A stretch of 64,000 bases of DNA from Capillidium heterosporum (Eukaryota > Entomophthoromycota > Entomophthoromycetes > Entomophthorales > Capillidiaceae), in contig WBMQ01000014.1 in NCBI GenBank assembly GCA_016630905.1, positions 868,001-932,000 of the forward strand, written 5' to 3'. This document shows, one piece after another, positions 1 to 12,528 of this stretch; position 1 is the first letter of the stretch; each line of letters opens with the position of its first letter. The notes beneath the pieces are model-generated. The model did no database searches, was not told where the DNA came from, and was given only the letters and a program-made list of their open reading frames with translations. The position numbers were made by a program, and so were the translations under genes.

Positions 1-3000
1 TAATATCAGTTTATAGTTAGTCAAGTAGTTTCAATAGTTAGAGTAAACTATTTGCTAAGTAATTATAATTTTATGTTTTCTAACAAGTATCATAATTACT
101 TATCTATTCTTTAATATGTTAAGCTAAGCAAGGCTAGGTAAAATTTTGAAAACACTAGTTTATAAGTCTTCTTTAGACTAAAGTGTCTAGCTACTAAAGA
201 GTTATAGTATGCTTAGAGGATTTTGGTTTAGATTTTTAAAGATAGTACTAAAATTTTGTTTTTGTAGTATAACAAATCATTAATTAAATGATACTAATAA
301 ATCTTGAAATATGCAAATAGTATATTACCTTTTAAGTGCTAAATTACTTTGGCTAAAAACTTATAGTTATATTGAGCTTTTCTTATAAGTTTAATTAATG
401 TTGATTTAGCTATAATTGCTAATAGTTAGTAAGGTCAAATTATACATTATATACTATTACTTTCTTTTTCCTCAGTTGTAATTTGGTAATCTTATTAGCA
501 ACTCAGAGCATTTAGTAAAATTTAAATTATTTTAGACTTATAAACAATCTTGATTTTATACTATACTATATCAAGCTACTACCTTGCTTGTTGGCTAGTT
601 AACATTTTACTAATTATAAATAATTTGAGATTTTTATAGTTACAGTAAATAATTACTAAAAGGAAGAGCTGTAAATATAGTACTTCCAGTGTTTAAGAGA
701 ATCTTTTATAATAAGTAGCTTCTTATCATATATATTATAATTGATTGCTGAACCTACAAATTTATGCAAGAAATAGCTAATAAGTTAAAGGATTTCTTAA
801 TTTTGGTTTGGAGTAGAATAGCTTTTATAGTGTAGTTTAAGATATTAGTTTGCAAGATAAATGAAATCTTTAAATTTGCTACTTATAAAACTGGGCTTTT
901 TGTAATCTTTTTGCAAAGCTGAACAAAGGCTTGTTTACATTTTTCTGTTTAAATAATTGTCTTTGGCTTGCCTTTTATTAGTTAGGTAAGAGATAGAGCT
1001 TTCTGAAAGTAATTAGCAATAAACTTCTGTAAGAAGTTTACTAAGCTTAGGAATCCTTGTAGCAATTTCAAATTAGTAGAACAAAGCCAAAGTTGAATTG
1101 CTTCAACTTTATTCTGTGTTACTTCAATGCCTGCTTCACCTACTTAAAACTTTAAAAATTTAATCAATGACTTATGAAATTTGCATTTTTCAGATTAAAT
1201 ACATAACTTGTTTACCTTCAATAGTTTGAGTACTTAACAAACCTGCTCTTTGTGCTTTTTCTAATGAGTTGTTATAAATTATACTATCATTCAGGTATAT
1301 AGTTACAAATTTATCAAAAACAGGGGCTAGGATATTGTTTATGAAGCCTTGAAAAGCTACTAAAGCATTAGTAAGCCTAAATAACATAACTAACTACTCA
1401 AACTAGCCATATCAATATATGAAAGCTGTCTTCTACTTATCTTCTTTATTGATTCAAAAGAGGTGATAAGCATTAACCAAATTAAGCTTTATAAACCACT
1501 TCTTTTCTACTACTTACTCTAAAAGGTTTTTGAGATTAAGTATAGAGTAACAGTCTTTAATAGTATTTGCATTCAGTGTTTAATAATCTATACAAAGTCT
1601 CTTATTGTTAGGTCCTTTTCAAACAAAGATAACTGGAAATGCTGCTAGTAAACTAGACTTTTGTATAAACCCTTTACTAAGTAGATTAGCAATTAGATCT
1701 TTTAATTACTAAAGGTTTAGTTTTAATATTGGGTATACTTAATCTTTAAAAAGCTAAGAAGCATCTTTCAGTTGAATTTTCAAATCTTTAACTTGATAAG
1801 AAGCTAGAATACAATGGGATTTCTCAGCAAATAACATTTTAAATGATTGGTACTTTATTAGTAAACTTTTTTGTAATGGTAGTTTATTATTAACAATTTC
1901 AATTAACTTAATAGTTGGGATATTAGGCTTAGTACCAGAATTTAAAGCAAACTCTTTATGTTTAGAATAACTAAGCAATAGGTATATCAAACCTATTAAC
2001 CATTCTAATATATTTGTTTTATAATTCAATTTTCTATAAATCTTATATAATTAAGGTATTTTTAAAATTATTAGAAAACTCTGTAAATTAGCTACAGTAA
2101 AAGATTAACAAATTATATTGTTGTTAACCTACAACTTATAGGCTAGAGTCTTTTTAGTAATGTTAGGTACTAATACTAGTCCACTATTTATAAAGTGGAT
2201 TAGAACTACTGGTTTTTCTTCTAAGCAAAGATTTAAGGTAGTATAAAGCTGTTTATTAATAAGATATTTAGTGCTTTCTGTATTTATTAGGGCAAAAGTA
2301 TAAAATACCTAGGTTATATTAAGCAGTTAGTATTTAAAATTATTGACAATGATATTAGGTAAGTAATATAACAAAATCTTAATTAAACTTTAGTGAAAAG
2401 TAAGAGAACAATAAAGTATAAATCAAAGATATTATAGGTTTAGGTTTAGTCAGATTTACTTTACTACTACTAAATCCTATATAAAATTTAGTTGGTCTTT
2501 TAGGCATTTATATATGTAATGACCTGTCTGGTAATATTTAAAACAGCAACCTTTAGCTTTTAGTTTAGTTTTTTTCTCTGCTAAAAGTTAAGTATTTATA
2601 GAATCTACAGAAGTTGGCTTTAGTTTTCAGTTTGATATAGGTTAATTTATAGTAGCACTTTGAGCTGTAATTAATATGAGCTGTTTTAGCAAGTCAGTTT
2701 CTTTTGATTTCAAAAGCAGATTGGAAGCTAAGTGATTGGGTAATGCATTGATATAAAGGTCTTTTAAGTATTTTGCTTAATATCCTGCTTAGCAACCAAG
2801 TTTTAAAAAAGTCTAATTATACTTGTTAATCTTATTATCCTTTAGTTATAATTTGAAAAGTTCTTGTTTAATTTGGGCTTGACTAGATAGGAATCATTTG
2901 GTAAATTCTTTTTTAAAGGTTTTATAAGTTAATTTAATATTTAGATCTTCTCTTAATTGAGTAGCCTATAGTAAAGGCTTTCCTTTTAGTTATAAGATAA

Positions 3001-3352
3001 AATAAGTTATCTTTAAGTAGTCATCCATATTAGTTTAGTAGTATTGCACTATGTTATTAATACTAGCTAGCTAGAACTAGATTTGTAATAGGCTGGAACC
3101 AAGATGGAACTTAATAGATTATAATTCTGGCAATCTATCTAAGATTATTAAATTAAGTTTGGAAGAATCAGTATTAGTATAATTATACTTGTTGAACAAA
3201 TGATTGATGATATATACAATTATTAAGCTAGTTGCTCCTATACTAAGAATATGGTAGATTATTTTAAAAAAAAGGTTTTTCAGATTAAGTTTAAGCTAGT
3301 TAGTTAGAAACCAGCTAGCTTTAAGAATAAAAGTAGTTATATTGTTAGGAAA
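1..3352 (-). pseudogene. Decayed Ty3/gypsy gag-pol (internal region)
   Basis: Relic of a Ty3/gypsy retrotransposon read on the minus strand, right to left. Around 2504-2554 a Gag zinc knuckle is legible, with its second cysteine changed to tyrosine (CFKY...GH...C). From about 2030 to 1160 the reverse transcriptase follows in broken frames; 1190-1387 keeps the part after VMPFGL..., with the catalytic YLDD changed to YLND. 1150-880 matches the RNase H-proximal part (FLGYI...GFLSLVNF...FI). Stops and frameshifts are frequent, and nearly all readable changes are G to A or C to T. The left end lies outside the window. The LTR-like sequence directly to the right (3353-3960) sits where its 5' LTR should be. 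Confidence 0.8.
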
Positions 3353-3960
3353 CATCCACTAAGAACACTTACTAGCAAGTGTTAACTAAGCAGTAATAGT
3401 AGCTAGTACTCTATAAAGGCTAAGGAAGTTGATATAAAGGTTATATAAAAAGAATAATTGTACCTAAAGTTGGATCCAAAGGTAGTAAGCAGATAGAACT
3501 ACTCTAATTATAGCTACAAAACTAAAAAATATAGTTAAATCCATTGTTTAGCTTAAGTTTTCAGATTTGGTTTAGTTTAGATTGTTGATTTAGATTAGGT
3601 TAATATAATGCTTAGTCTTAAAGAAATACAAATTATCAGTTTTTAATTATACTACACAAGGAGTCTATACTATACTAATAGTAAAAGAAAAATATTTAAT
3701 ATTTAATACATTTATTTAATAATTACTTAACCTACTACTAAGTTTACCATAAGCCTTATATAAGTGACTTGTCTTTAGTAATAAATGTTTTAAATACTTA
3801 TTTGGTTTTTCTAGAAGATAATTATGATCTTTAAAAAGTATAAGGAATAAGATATAATGATTGCAGGATTGATTACTTGATTTTTATTATAAAGGCATTT
3901 CTAAACTTAAATTCAGTTTATAGGTAAAACTATAGCTAATCTAAAAATATTTCTTTATGT
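3353..3960 (-). repeat. Family-B LTR, probable 5' LTR of the relic at 1-3352
   Basis: Begins TGTTAGGAAACATCC and ends near AAATATTTCTTTA. It is the same sequence family as 24652-25268 and 55193-55855. It abuts the right end of the decayed gypsy internal region, so it is most simply that element's 5' LTR on the minus strand. The exact right end is uncertain, because the terminal bases are mutated and no clean target duplication can be read. Confidence 0.6.
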
Positions 3961-3973
3961 ATCTTATTATTTT

Positions 3974-4674
3974 TGTTAGGAAACATCCATAAGGAACATT
4001 CACCAGCTGGGGTTAGCCAGGGAGCAATGATAGCCAGGACTCTATAAAGGCTAAGAATGTTGACTATAAGGCTATATAAGGAGGAGGCTTGTGCTTATAG
4101 CCTAATCCAGAGACAGTGGGCAGATAGGAATACTCTAAGGGTAGCCATCAGGCTAAGGAGTACAGTTAGGTTCATTGGTTCAGGAGGGTTCTAAGGTTTA
4201 GTTCAGATCAATTCGGTTCAGTTCTTTTGTTCAGTTCAGATCAGTGCAACTCTCTACTGTTGAAGGATGCAGATTATCAGTTCTATGTTATACTATGCCA
4301 ATAGCAGAAGAAATATCAAATGATTTAATATGTTTATTTAATAATAACTTAACCTCCTACTAAGTTCACTATAGGTCTTATATAGGTGACTTGTCCTTAG
4401 TAGTTGGATCCTTTAAGTACTGGTAATTGACAGTTTTCCCTAATCCCTCAGTAATACTATTCCTCTTGTTTTCTGGGTATTTGTCATTAATCCTAGAAAT
4501 AACAAGATTGATTTAAAGACCATCAATACTAAATAAAACACTTAATTCATACTAAAGAGAAAAGAACTTCTAGCATTGCTAAAATTGATGCCAAACTGGT
4601 AATCTATGTGTCTGGAATGTAAAACTGAATTCTAGTTAAGTGAAACTATAGCTGATTAGAAGGATTTCCTTACA
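3974..4674. repeat. Family-A solo LTR with TSD ATTTT
   Basis: A 701-bp unit starting TGTTAGGAAACATCC and ending GGATTTCCTTACA. It is flanked on both sides by the 5-bp direct repeat ATTTT (3969-3973 and 4675-4679). Length, terminal TG...CA and the 5-bp duplication identify a solo LTR. It is one of the two least decayed copies of family A; the other, inverted, is at 11822-12523. Confidence 0.85.
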
Positions 4675-4679
4675 ATTTT

Positions 4680-5187
4680 CTAAATAACTAGTTACTTATC
4701 TTTTAATCTTAACTATTAACTATAGCTGTTATAATAGCCTAATCTGTTTTTCTTGCTATAGCTATCTCTAATAGCTTAATCTATTTTATTTATAAATAAA
4801 ACATTGTTTCTAGTTAGCTTTTTAATTATTAAATTATACAAATATATAGTTTGATTTTTATATTCTTTTAGTTTATTTTATTTAAACTTATCTTTTTTAA
4901 GTAATTTATATTATTAATATTATAGCTGGTATTAGTTTTACTATTCTAATCTTTTAATTATATATTTTTATTATAATACTATTTTTAGTTAAATCTAATA
5001 GTATTTTCTTCAACTTTATAGTTTATTAATATTTTTTTTAGATAAGTATTAATAACTTTAAGTAATATAAAAGTTAATTTAAAATAGTTAATACTAAAAT
5101 AAATACTTAATTCCTTTTAATAAAAAAGGAAATTTCTAATATTAGTAAAATAAATATTAAATAAATAGTTTATAAGTATTAGAAAAT
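4680..5187. repeat. Decayed fragments of LTR families C and A
   Basis: 4680-5022 matches the second half of the family-C LTR copy at 38044-38694, in the same orientation, ending ACTTTATA. 5023-5187 is a heavily decayed piece of family A. No coding potential seen. Confidence 0.5.
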
Positions 5188-5424
5188 ATTTATTAAAAAT
5201 ACTTATTAATAAAAAGTGGTTAGAATATTATAGTAGCTAGTACTTTATAAAGGTTATATAAAAAGAAAAATTATACTTAAAGTTTAATTTAAAGATATTA
5301 AATAGATAGATATATTTAAATTATAGCTATAAGATTAAAAAATATATCTAAATTTATTAACTATAAATTATATTTTAAAATTTAATTTAGATTCATATAA
5401 TCTTTAATTTTAAATAATACTATA
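5178..5424. repeat. Family-B LTR fragment, interrupted by a family-D LTR
   Basis: AT-rich copy of the first part of family B. It breaks off at 5424, where a family-D LTR has inserted. The other side of the broken sequence resumes at 6081 after the target duplication CTATA. Confidence 0.55.
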
Positions 5425-6080
5425 TGTCAACTTAGCTCTTCAGCTAAGTTGTAGAGTAATCATCAATTTATATTATTTTCATAGTTAGCTTATACATTAT
5501 ACTACATCCTGATAACATGCTTTAAGTTATAAACTTTATCTCTCACTAAAGACTTACTTTAATTACTAGATAACAAGTTCTACTATACTAATCAGCTATA
5601 TAAATCATTAGATCTAAACTTTAAGAGTGGACTACTAGAACCAGAACACATATTTACTCCTTTACAAAAGAAATATCCACTTACATATCAGTAAGTTATA
5701 ACTATTCCCAAAGCTATAATATATATATCATACCTTTTATACAGAAAGAAGAAGGAGGTTTTCTGGGGATTAAGGATTTTGAGAATATAGAAAATTTTGG
5801 TATTTGGTAGTTTGAGGTCTTTAAGGTTCTAAGATTGTATATTAAGTTAGATTAGTTTTATTAAATGTTTAAAGGTTTTTAGCTAGTGGTTTTTGTAGGG
5901 ATTGAGAATTTTTAGTACTTTCATTGATTATAGAGAAATTAACTGTATCTATATTAGTTAGCCTACAATACAATACATATATCACATTCTATTTCAAAGA
6001 ACTCATCAAGTTTGGCCAAATTCAATCAATTGGAAGTTTTAGCCAGTGGTCAGACATTCAGCAAGGGTAACCAGCCAACA
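5425..6080. repeat. Family-D-related solo LTR with TSD CTATA
   Basis: Starts TGTCAACTTAGCTC and ends GTAACCAGCCAACA. It is flanked by CTATA at 5420-5424 and 6081-6085. The ends are the reverse complement of those of the longer copy at 35119-36028, so this is the same or a sister family in the opposite orientation (656 bp against 910 bp). The terminal AACTTAGC/AGCTAAGTT inverted repeat is present near 5429-5450. Confidence 0.75.
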
Positions 6081-6139
6081 CTATATAAGAAATTTATACT
6101 ATACTAATAGTAAAAAATATTAAATAATTTAATATATTT

Positions 6140-6450
6140 ATTTTTAATAAAAAACTTATATTTAGTAGCTACTAGACAAAGTATTTTAAAGCTATATAGT
6201 TACTTATTTATTCTTATACTTTAAAATATCTACTATTTATTAATGTATATTTTAATTAATAGTAAGATTATCTAAATTATTTAAGATTGATTTTTTATTA
6301 AAAATATAAGTTTAGCTTTTAAACTTAATAATAGATTTTCTAACTATTATCCTATAAAAAAAGTAAGTTTAAAATATAAAGGTAGATAATAATAATTAAA
6401 GTATAAATTTTTTAGTTTATTAAGAAAAGAGCTTTTATATTATATTTAAT
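6140..6450. repeat. Unclassified interspersed repeat (copy also at 34170-34500)
   Basis: This stretch is recognisably the same as 34170-34500 in direct orientation, sharing blocks such as TACTATTTATTA.TATATTTTAA and GATTTTTTATTAAAAA. Both copies are AT-rich with no reading frame. The parent element is not identifiable from these fragments. Confidence 0.45.
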
Positions 6451-6454
6451 TATA

Positions 6455-7130
6455 AGTATTTAAAAATATTTACTAAAAATACTTATTAGTAAAAGTTAGC
6501 CAAGTAGCAATAGTAGCTAATACTTTATAAAAGCTAAAGTAATTGATATAAAAATTATATAAAAAGAATAATTATATCTAAAGTCTGATCTAAAATTAGT
6601 AAATAAATAAAACTATTTTAATTATAGCTATAAAACTAAAAAATATAGTTAAATTTATTATTTAATTTGAGTTTTTAATTAATTAGTTAATTAATTAGGT
6701 TAATGCAACTTTTAATATTAAAAGAATATAAGCTATAAGTTTTTAATTATACTATATAGAAAGTCTATAATATACTAATAAAAGGAAAATATTTAATATA
6801 TTTATTTAATAATTACCTAATTTACTACTAAGTTTACTATAAGCCTTATATAAATAACTTGTTTTTAATAGCAAATATTCTAAATATTAGTGATTAGAGT
6901 TTATTTAAGCTTTAGTATCAAAATTTATTTAGTTTTTTTAAAAGATAATCATTATCTTTAAAAAGTACAAAAATAAAAATATAGTTAATATATGATTGAT
7001 TACTTGATTTCTATTAAAAAAAGTATTTTTAAACTTAATAAAAATATTAACTAGTTAACTAAGTTTAAAATATAACTTAAATTTAATTTATAAAATAAAG
7101 CTATAGCTAATTTAAAAATATTTCCTTATA
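6455..7130. repeat. Family-B LTR, decayed
   Basis: Full-length but heavily C-to-T/G-to-A mutated copy of family B, ending AAATATTTCCTTATA. No clear target duplication can be read. The following 7131-7272 holds a short family-D remnant (AACTTAGCTCTTTAGCTAAGTTG near 7190) cut by the LTR at 7273. Confidence 0.55.
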
Positions 7131-7272
7131 ATAAAGCAATTACTATATTTATATTAGTTAGTCTATAATATAATATATATATTATTAACTTAGCTCTTTA
7201 GCTAAGTTGTAAAGTAATTATTAATTTATATTATTTTTATAATTAGCTTATAATTATACTATATTTTAATAA

Positions 7273-7987
7273 TGTTAGAAAACATTTATAAAGAACATTT
7301 ACTAACTAAGGTTAGCTAAAAAGCAATAGTAACCAGAACTTTATAAAGACTAAGAATTTTAACTATAAGGCTATATAAGGAGGAGGCTTATGCTTATAGC
7401 CTAATTCAAAGACAGTAAATAAACAGGAATACTCTAAGGATAGTTATTAAGCTAAAAAGCATAGTTGGGCTTATTAGTTTAAAAGGGTTTTAAAGTTTAG
7501 TTTAGATCAATTTGGTTTAGTTTTATCATTTAGTTCAGATCAACATAACTTTTTACTATAAAGGAATACTAATTATTAGTTTTATATTATACTATACAAA
7601 GAGTTTATACTATGCTAATAGCAGAAAAAATATTAAATAATTTAATATATTTATTTGATAATAACTTAACCTATTACTAAGTTCACTGTAGGCCTTATAT
7701 AGGTAACTTGTCTTTAGTAGTTGGTACTTAGGATACTAGTAATTGATGTTTTTTCTAATCTATTAGTAATACTATTTTTTTTGTTTTTTAGATATTTATC
7801 ATTAATCCAAAAAATACTAAGGCTGATTTAAAAATAGTCAATGCTAAATAAAACACTTAATTTATACTAAGGAAAAAAAAACTTTTAGCATTGCTAAAAT
7901 CAATGCCAAACTGATAATTTATATATCTAAAATGTAAAACTGAATTTTAATTATTAAGTTATAGCTAATTAAAATTATTTCCTTATA
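7273..7987. repeat. Family-A solo LTR, moderately decayed
   Basis: Runs from TGTTAGAAAAC to TTTCCTTATA, aligned over its whole length with 3974-4674. Flanks are AATAA (7268-7272) and AATAG (7988-7992), a target duplication with one transition. Compared with the fresher copy, the changes are almost all C to T or G to A. Confidence 0.7.
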
Positions 7988-8049
7988 AATAGTAACTTAA
8001 ATATACTAAAGATTAAAATTAATAAATAGTTTTTAAATATTATTAAGCT

Positions 8050-9200
8050 TATTAAAAAGCTATTTTATAATCCTAAAGCTAAAATTAATATTAGATTAAT
8101 AGAAAATAGTAAAACTTTATATGGTTACTACTGATTATTAATAACTAATAAGCTTTTTAGCTATATAGTAATTAAATTTAATTAATATAATATAAGACTA
8201 ATCCTATCTATACTAATACTAGTACTAATACTAATAAGATACTTGTATTTTTAGGTATTATACTATAAATAAGCTTTAATAAGCTACTTACTCTTTATAA
8301 TTAATAATTTTTTAGTATAGTTTTTAGTAAACATTTTATTTATAAAAGTATTATAGCTTATAAGATATTTAAATTAATAAAGATATTACATCTTTATAAT
8401 AATAGCTAAGTTGAAAGTTAGCAAAAATTAAATAAATATAATAGTATATATAGTTAATTTTATTTTATAAAAAAAGTTAAGCAGTTTATTAATATTTTTA
8501 TATAATAATATAAACTTCTTTACTATTTTTAAAAAACTATTTGTATTGATAAAAGCTTAGTAAAATTCCATAATTATATATTTTTTTATTAGTTTAATTC
8601 TTTTAAATAAAGTTACTATAATATTAAAATTTTTAAACTTTACTATAAAGATAGCTATATCTATGATTTATATATTTATAATAAAAAAGAGTATTGATTA
8701 AAAAAGTTATTAGTAAAAAAGTAGTTATCAATAAACTTTCTAACCTATTTTAATTAGATTATCTATTAATCTTATAACTGATATTTTAGCTTAATACTTA
8801 TTAAAAGGTTATTATATAAAAATACTAATTTAATAGATCTAGTTTACTATATAGTATAAATTAAGTAACTTTGACTAAAGAGGATATAATTATAGAGCAA
8901 AATCAAAATAGCATTATATTTTTAAAATAAAAGGATTAAAATATTACTAAATTTAATAAAAAGCCTAAAGTAATTGATTATTATAATTTTAAAAAGACTT
9001 ATATAGATATATTTAATTAATTAGCTGCTTATAGTTTATATATCCATAAAATAGCTAAGTAGTATATTAGAATTTTCTTTTATATTATATACTAAATAAT
9101 AGTAATAAATGCCTTTAAATTATATAAAAAATGTACTAAGTTTAAAATAAAAAGTATTAATTTTAGAAAACCAATTATAAAATATATTTTAAGTTTATAA
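8050..9200 (+). pseudogene. piggyBac-type (PGBD/DDE_Tnp_1_7) transposase relic
   Basis: The plus strand carries fragments matching the piggyBac transposase core in order. CIDKSLVKF at 8542-8568 corresponds to the family's IDE.M..FKGR block, with Glu changed to Lys. It is followed by an IKIFKLYYKDSYIYDLYIY segment (family: KLCDS.TGY...VY). About 8970-9130 matches the C-terminal YN..K..VD..DQ...Y block and ends INAFKLYKKC (family: NA..LY). The two blocks lie in different frames and contain stops, so it is dead. I see no intact termini. The assignment rests on motif order, not on a search. Confidence 0.6.
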
Positions 9201-10335
9201 CTAGCTAATTAAAACGGTTTTAAGTATCTTTTACAAGTTTTAGAAATAGACAAATTATTAAAAAAAGGTGCATACCTTATTACTTAAGAATTTCTATTAC
9301 TAAAGGTATAGATTTTATAAAAAATCATAATAAAATATTAATGCAGCTTATATAATAAACTTTTTTGCTTTAAATACTTTTAACTATAGTATCTATAATA
9401 TCAATAAATATATTTTTAATATAACTTTTTATCTAAGGTACTAAATAATAAATAGTATAAGATATAAGTATTTTATACTAAGATGGATATATTACTTTTA
9501 CAAACTTTTTATTATATATGCTAAATTTTAAAAAAATTCTAGCTATATTTTATATATATATATATATATAGCTATTATCTATAGGTTAATAATTACTTAG
9601 CTTATTACTAAGTTTACTATATATCTTATTTTTACTATTTATCTTTAGTAGTAAATACTTTAGATACTAATAGCTAATACTTTATCTAGCTTTTAGTACT
9701 AATATTTATATTGTTTTTTAAATAAGTATTAATAACTTTAATATAAAGATTGATTTAAAACAATTAATATAAAGTTAAGTACTTAATTTTTACTAATAAA
9801 AGGATAACTTTTAAGTATTAATAGATTTACTATTAAAATAGCAGTTTGAGTTTAAGATATAATTTAAACTTAAACTATAAAAAATATAAAAAGATTGTTT
9901 TATTAATTTTAAAAAAATATAAACTTTTAGTTTTAAATTATACTATTATAGTAAGCTTATACTATATTAATAGCAAAAGAAAAACTAAATAATTTAAGAT
10001 ATTTATTTAATAATTACTTAGTTTATTACTAAATTTATTATATATCTTATATAAATAACTTGTTTTAATAGTAAATATTTTATATACTAATAATTAATAT
10101 TTATCTAAGCTTTAGTATTAAAATTTATTAAGTTTTCCTAAAGGATAATCATTAACTTTAAAAAATATAAAGATTAAAAATAGTTAGTATAAAATTAATT
10201 ACTTAATTTTTACTAAAAGGTAAATATTTAAACTTAATAAAGAAATGTTAACTAGTTATCTAAGTTTAAAATATAAATTAAATTTGGATTATAAAGTGAA
10301 ATTATAGCTAATTTAGAAATATTTCCTTATATAAC
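9200..10335. repeat. AT-rich LTR debris (families A/B)
   Basis: Contains a short (AT)n run near 9555-9575, a decayed family-A segment around 9600-9830, and the 3' two-thirds of a family-B LTR from about 9930 to 10335 ending TTTCCTTATA. No coding sequence seen. Confidence 0.45.
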
Positions 10336-11600
10336 TATAATTCTAAAATAAAGTATAACTAAAAAACTTATAAGTAAGCACTTTTTCTAATAAAAATAAA
10401 AATAAAAGTTAATATTTTAATAGTAGTTGCCTATTCCAAAATTTTAAAATTACTTTTATATAGAATAATAATTAAAAAATCCTTAAATAAGTTTAAACTA
10501 AGCCTAAATCCTTAATAAAAGCTAATTTTAGATAAGTTAAGCAACTTAACTATTAGTTAAAATGTTAATAAATAAAAGGTATTATAAAGTATTAAAATAA
10601 AAATATATAATTTAAGGTATATTTTTAAGTAATAGTAATATTATAGATTATATAATATATAGTTTAACTAAAAAGTAGATTATTAATATATACTTTACCT
10701 ATATTATATATTAATAAAAAAGTAGTTAAAAATTAATAATACTAGTATAAAAAAACCTTAAATAACTTTTTTTAAAATTAGCTTAATAATCCTTTTAGCT
10801 ATATAAACCTTAATTCTAATACTATTTTAATCTTACAATAGATTAAGTTTTAGTTAATAATAAATTATAAAAAGGTAAAGTTATTAAATAAACTAAATAG
10901 TAATTCTTTTATTAATTTATAATATATTATAAATGAATTATTCTAGTTTGCTTTTAAAGTATAATAGGTATAAATTATTTACCTAATAAAATACTAGTTA
11001 TTAGTATCTTTACTATTTTATTATATATATTTCTACCTTTATATAAACCTTATTAACTTATATAACTTTATAATAAGTAATTATTTTATAAATAAATATT
11101 CTAATTTCTTTTTGTATTCTAATTACTATATATTCTTAAAACTAATTTTCTATAATTAGTAAATTAGCTAAAAATTAAGATAGAATATTACTAGCTTAGA
11201 GTAGCTTAGAATTAATATATAAATTAGTATTAAATTAAAATAATTTAAGATTAGCTTAGAATTTTTAAAATAGTATTGTATTAAAATTATTTATAATTAA
11301 GATTAATATAAATTAAATAGGATTAAGTACTAAAAATCTAATAGATATTACTACTATATTAACTTACTTTAATATTTTATCCATATTTGTAAAATAAACC
11401 TAAATTCTAAAAATAGTTTAAAATAAAGTATAATAATAAAATATATTTATAGATACTATTGAACTTTATATTTTAGTTAAAGTTAAATAAAAGTTGATAG
11501 TTTTATACTTTTTACTAATTTTAGCCTAAATTAACAAATAGAAAGTATTTTATTATATTAATTTAAAGCTTAAACTATTTTAAAAATAATAATATTAAAA
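10336..11600 (-). repeat. Unclassified element F, minus-strand copy
   Basis: The reverse complement of 10930-11000 matches 13395-13460 (blocks CTTATACCTA.TATGCTTTGAAAG and AAGCAAACTA), so this and 12540-14300 are two inverted copies of one decayed element. No catalytic motif was convincing. A segment near 11390-11490 also matches 22860-22960, next to the Mutator-like relic. Confidence 0.4.
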
Positions 11601-11821
11601 TGAAAATTTATAAAAAAAATTTATTAGTTATTTTAGGCTATATAAAAAGGATACTTATACTTAAAGCTTAATATGAAAGTAATATATAAACTAAAATATT
11701 TTAATTATAGCTATAAGGCTAAAAAGTATATTTAAGTTTTAATATTTAGTTTAAAAGAAAGCTAATTTTTAACATTAAGTTATACTATTAATAGTAAAAG
11801 TATTGATTAAATAATATAAAT
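11600..11821. repeat. Family-B fragment and flank of the solo LTR
   Basis: Short decayed segment resembling the middle of family B (GGCTATATAAAAAGGAT...). It ends in the target duplication TAAAT of the next element. Confidence 0.35.
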
Positions 11822-12523
11822 TGTAAGGAAATCCTTTTAATCAGCTGTAGCTTCACTTAATAACTAGAATTCAGTTTTACATTCCGGACACATAGATTAC
11901 CAGTTTGGCATCAATCCTAGCAATGCTAGAAGTTCTTTTCTCTTTAGCATGAATTAAGCGTTTTATTTAGCATTGACTGTCTCTAAATCAGCCTTGACAT
12001 TTCTTGGGTTAATGACAAATGCCCAGAAAATAAGAGGAATAGTGTTACTGATGGATTAGGGAAAACGTCAATTACTAGTACTCAAAGGACCAACTACTAA
12101 AGACAAGTCACCTATATAAGGCCCACGGTGAACTTAGTAGTAGGTTAAGCAATTATTAAATAAACGTATTGAATCATTTGATATTTCTTCTGCTATTGGC
12201 ATAGTATAACGTAGAACTGATAATCGGCATCCCTCAACAGTAGAGAGTTGTGCTGATCTGAACCGAACAAAAGAACTGAACCGAATTGATCTGAACTAAA
12301 CCCTAGAACCCTCCTGAACCAATGAACCTGACTGTGCTCCTTAGCCTGATGGCTACCCTTAGAGTATTCCTATCTGCCCACTGTCTCTGGATTAGGCTAT
12401 AAGCACGAGCCTCCTCCTTATATAGCCTTATAGTCAACGTTCTTAGCCTTTATGGAGTCCTGGCTACCGTTGCTCCCTGGCTAACCCCAGCTGGTGAACA
12501 TTCCTTGTGGACGTTTCCCAACA
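11822..12523. repeat. Family-A solo LTR, best-preserved copy, TSD TAAAT
   Basis: A 702-bp LTR in inverted orientation relative to 3974-4674, from TGTAAGGAAATCC to GTTTCCCAACA. Perfect 5-bp flanks TAAAT lie at 11817-11821 and 12524-12528. It retains several CpG dinucleotides and GC-rich blocks lost in the other copies, which makes it the best reference for reconstructing the mutation pattern of the family. Confidence 0.9.
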
Positions 12524-12528
12524 TAAAT

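Noticed and set aside
9555-9575. (AT)n run as a possible origin or functional site
   Set aside because: Short simple repeat in AT-rich debris with no supporting features.
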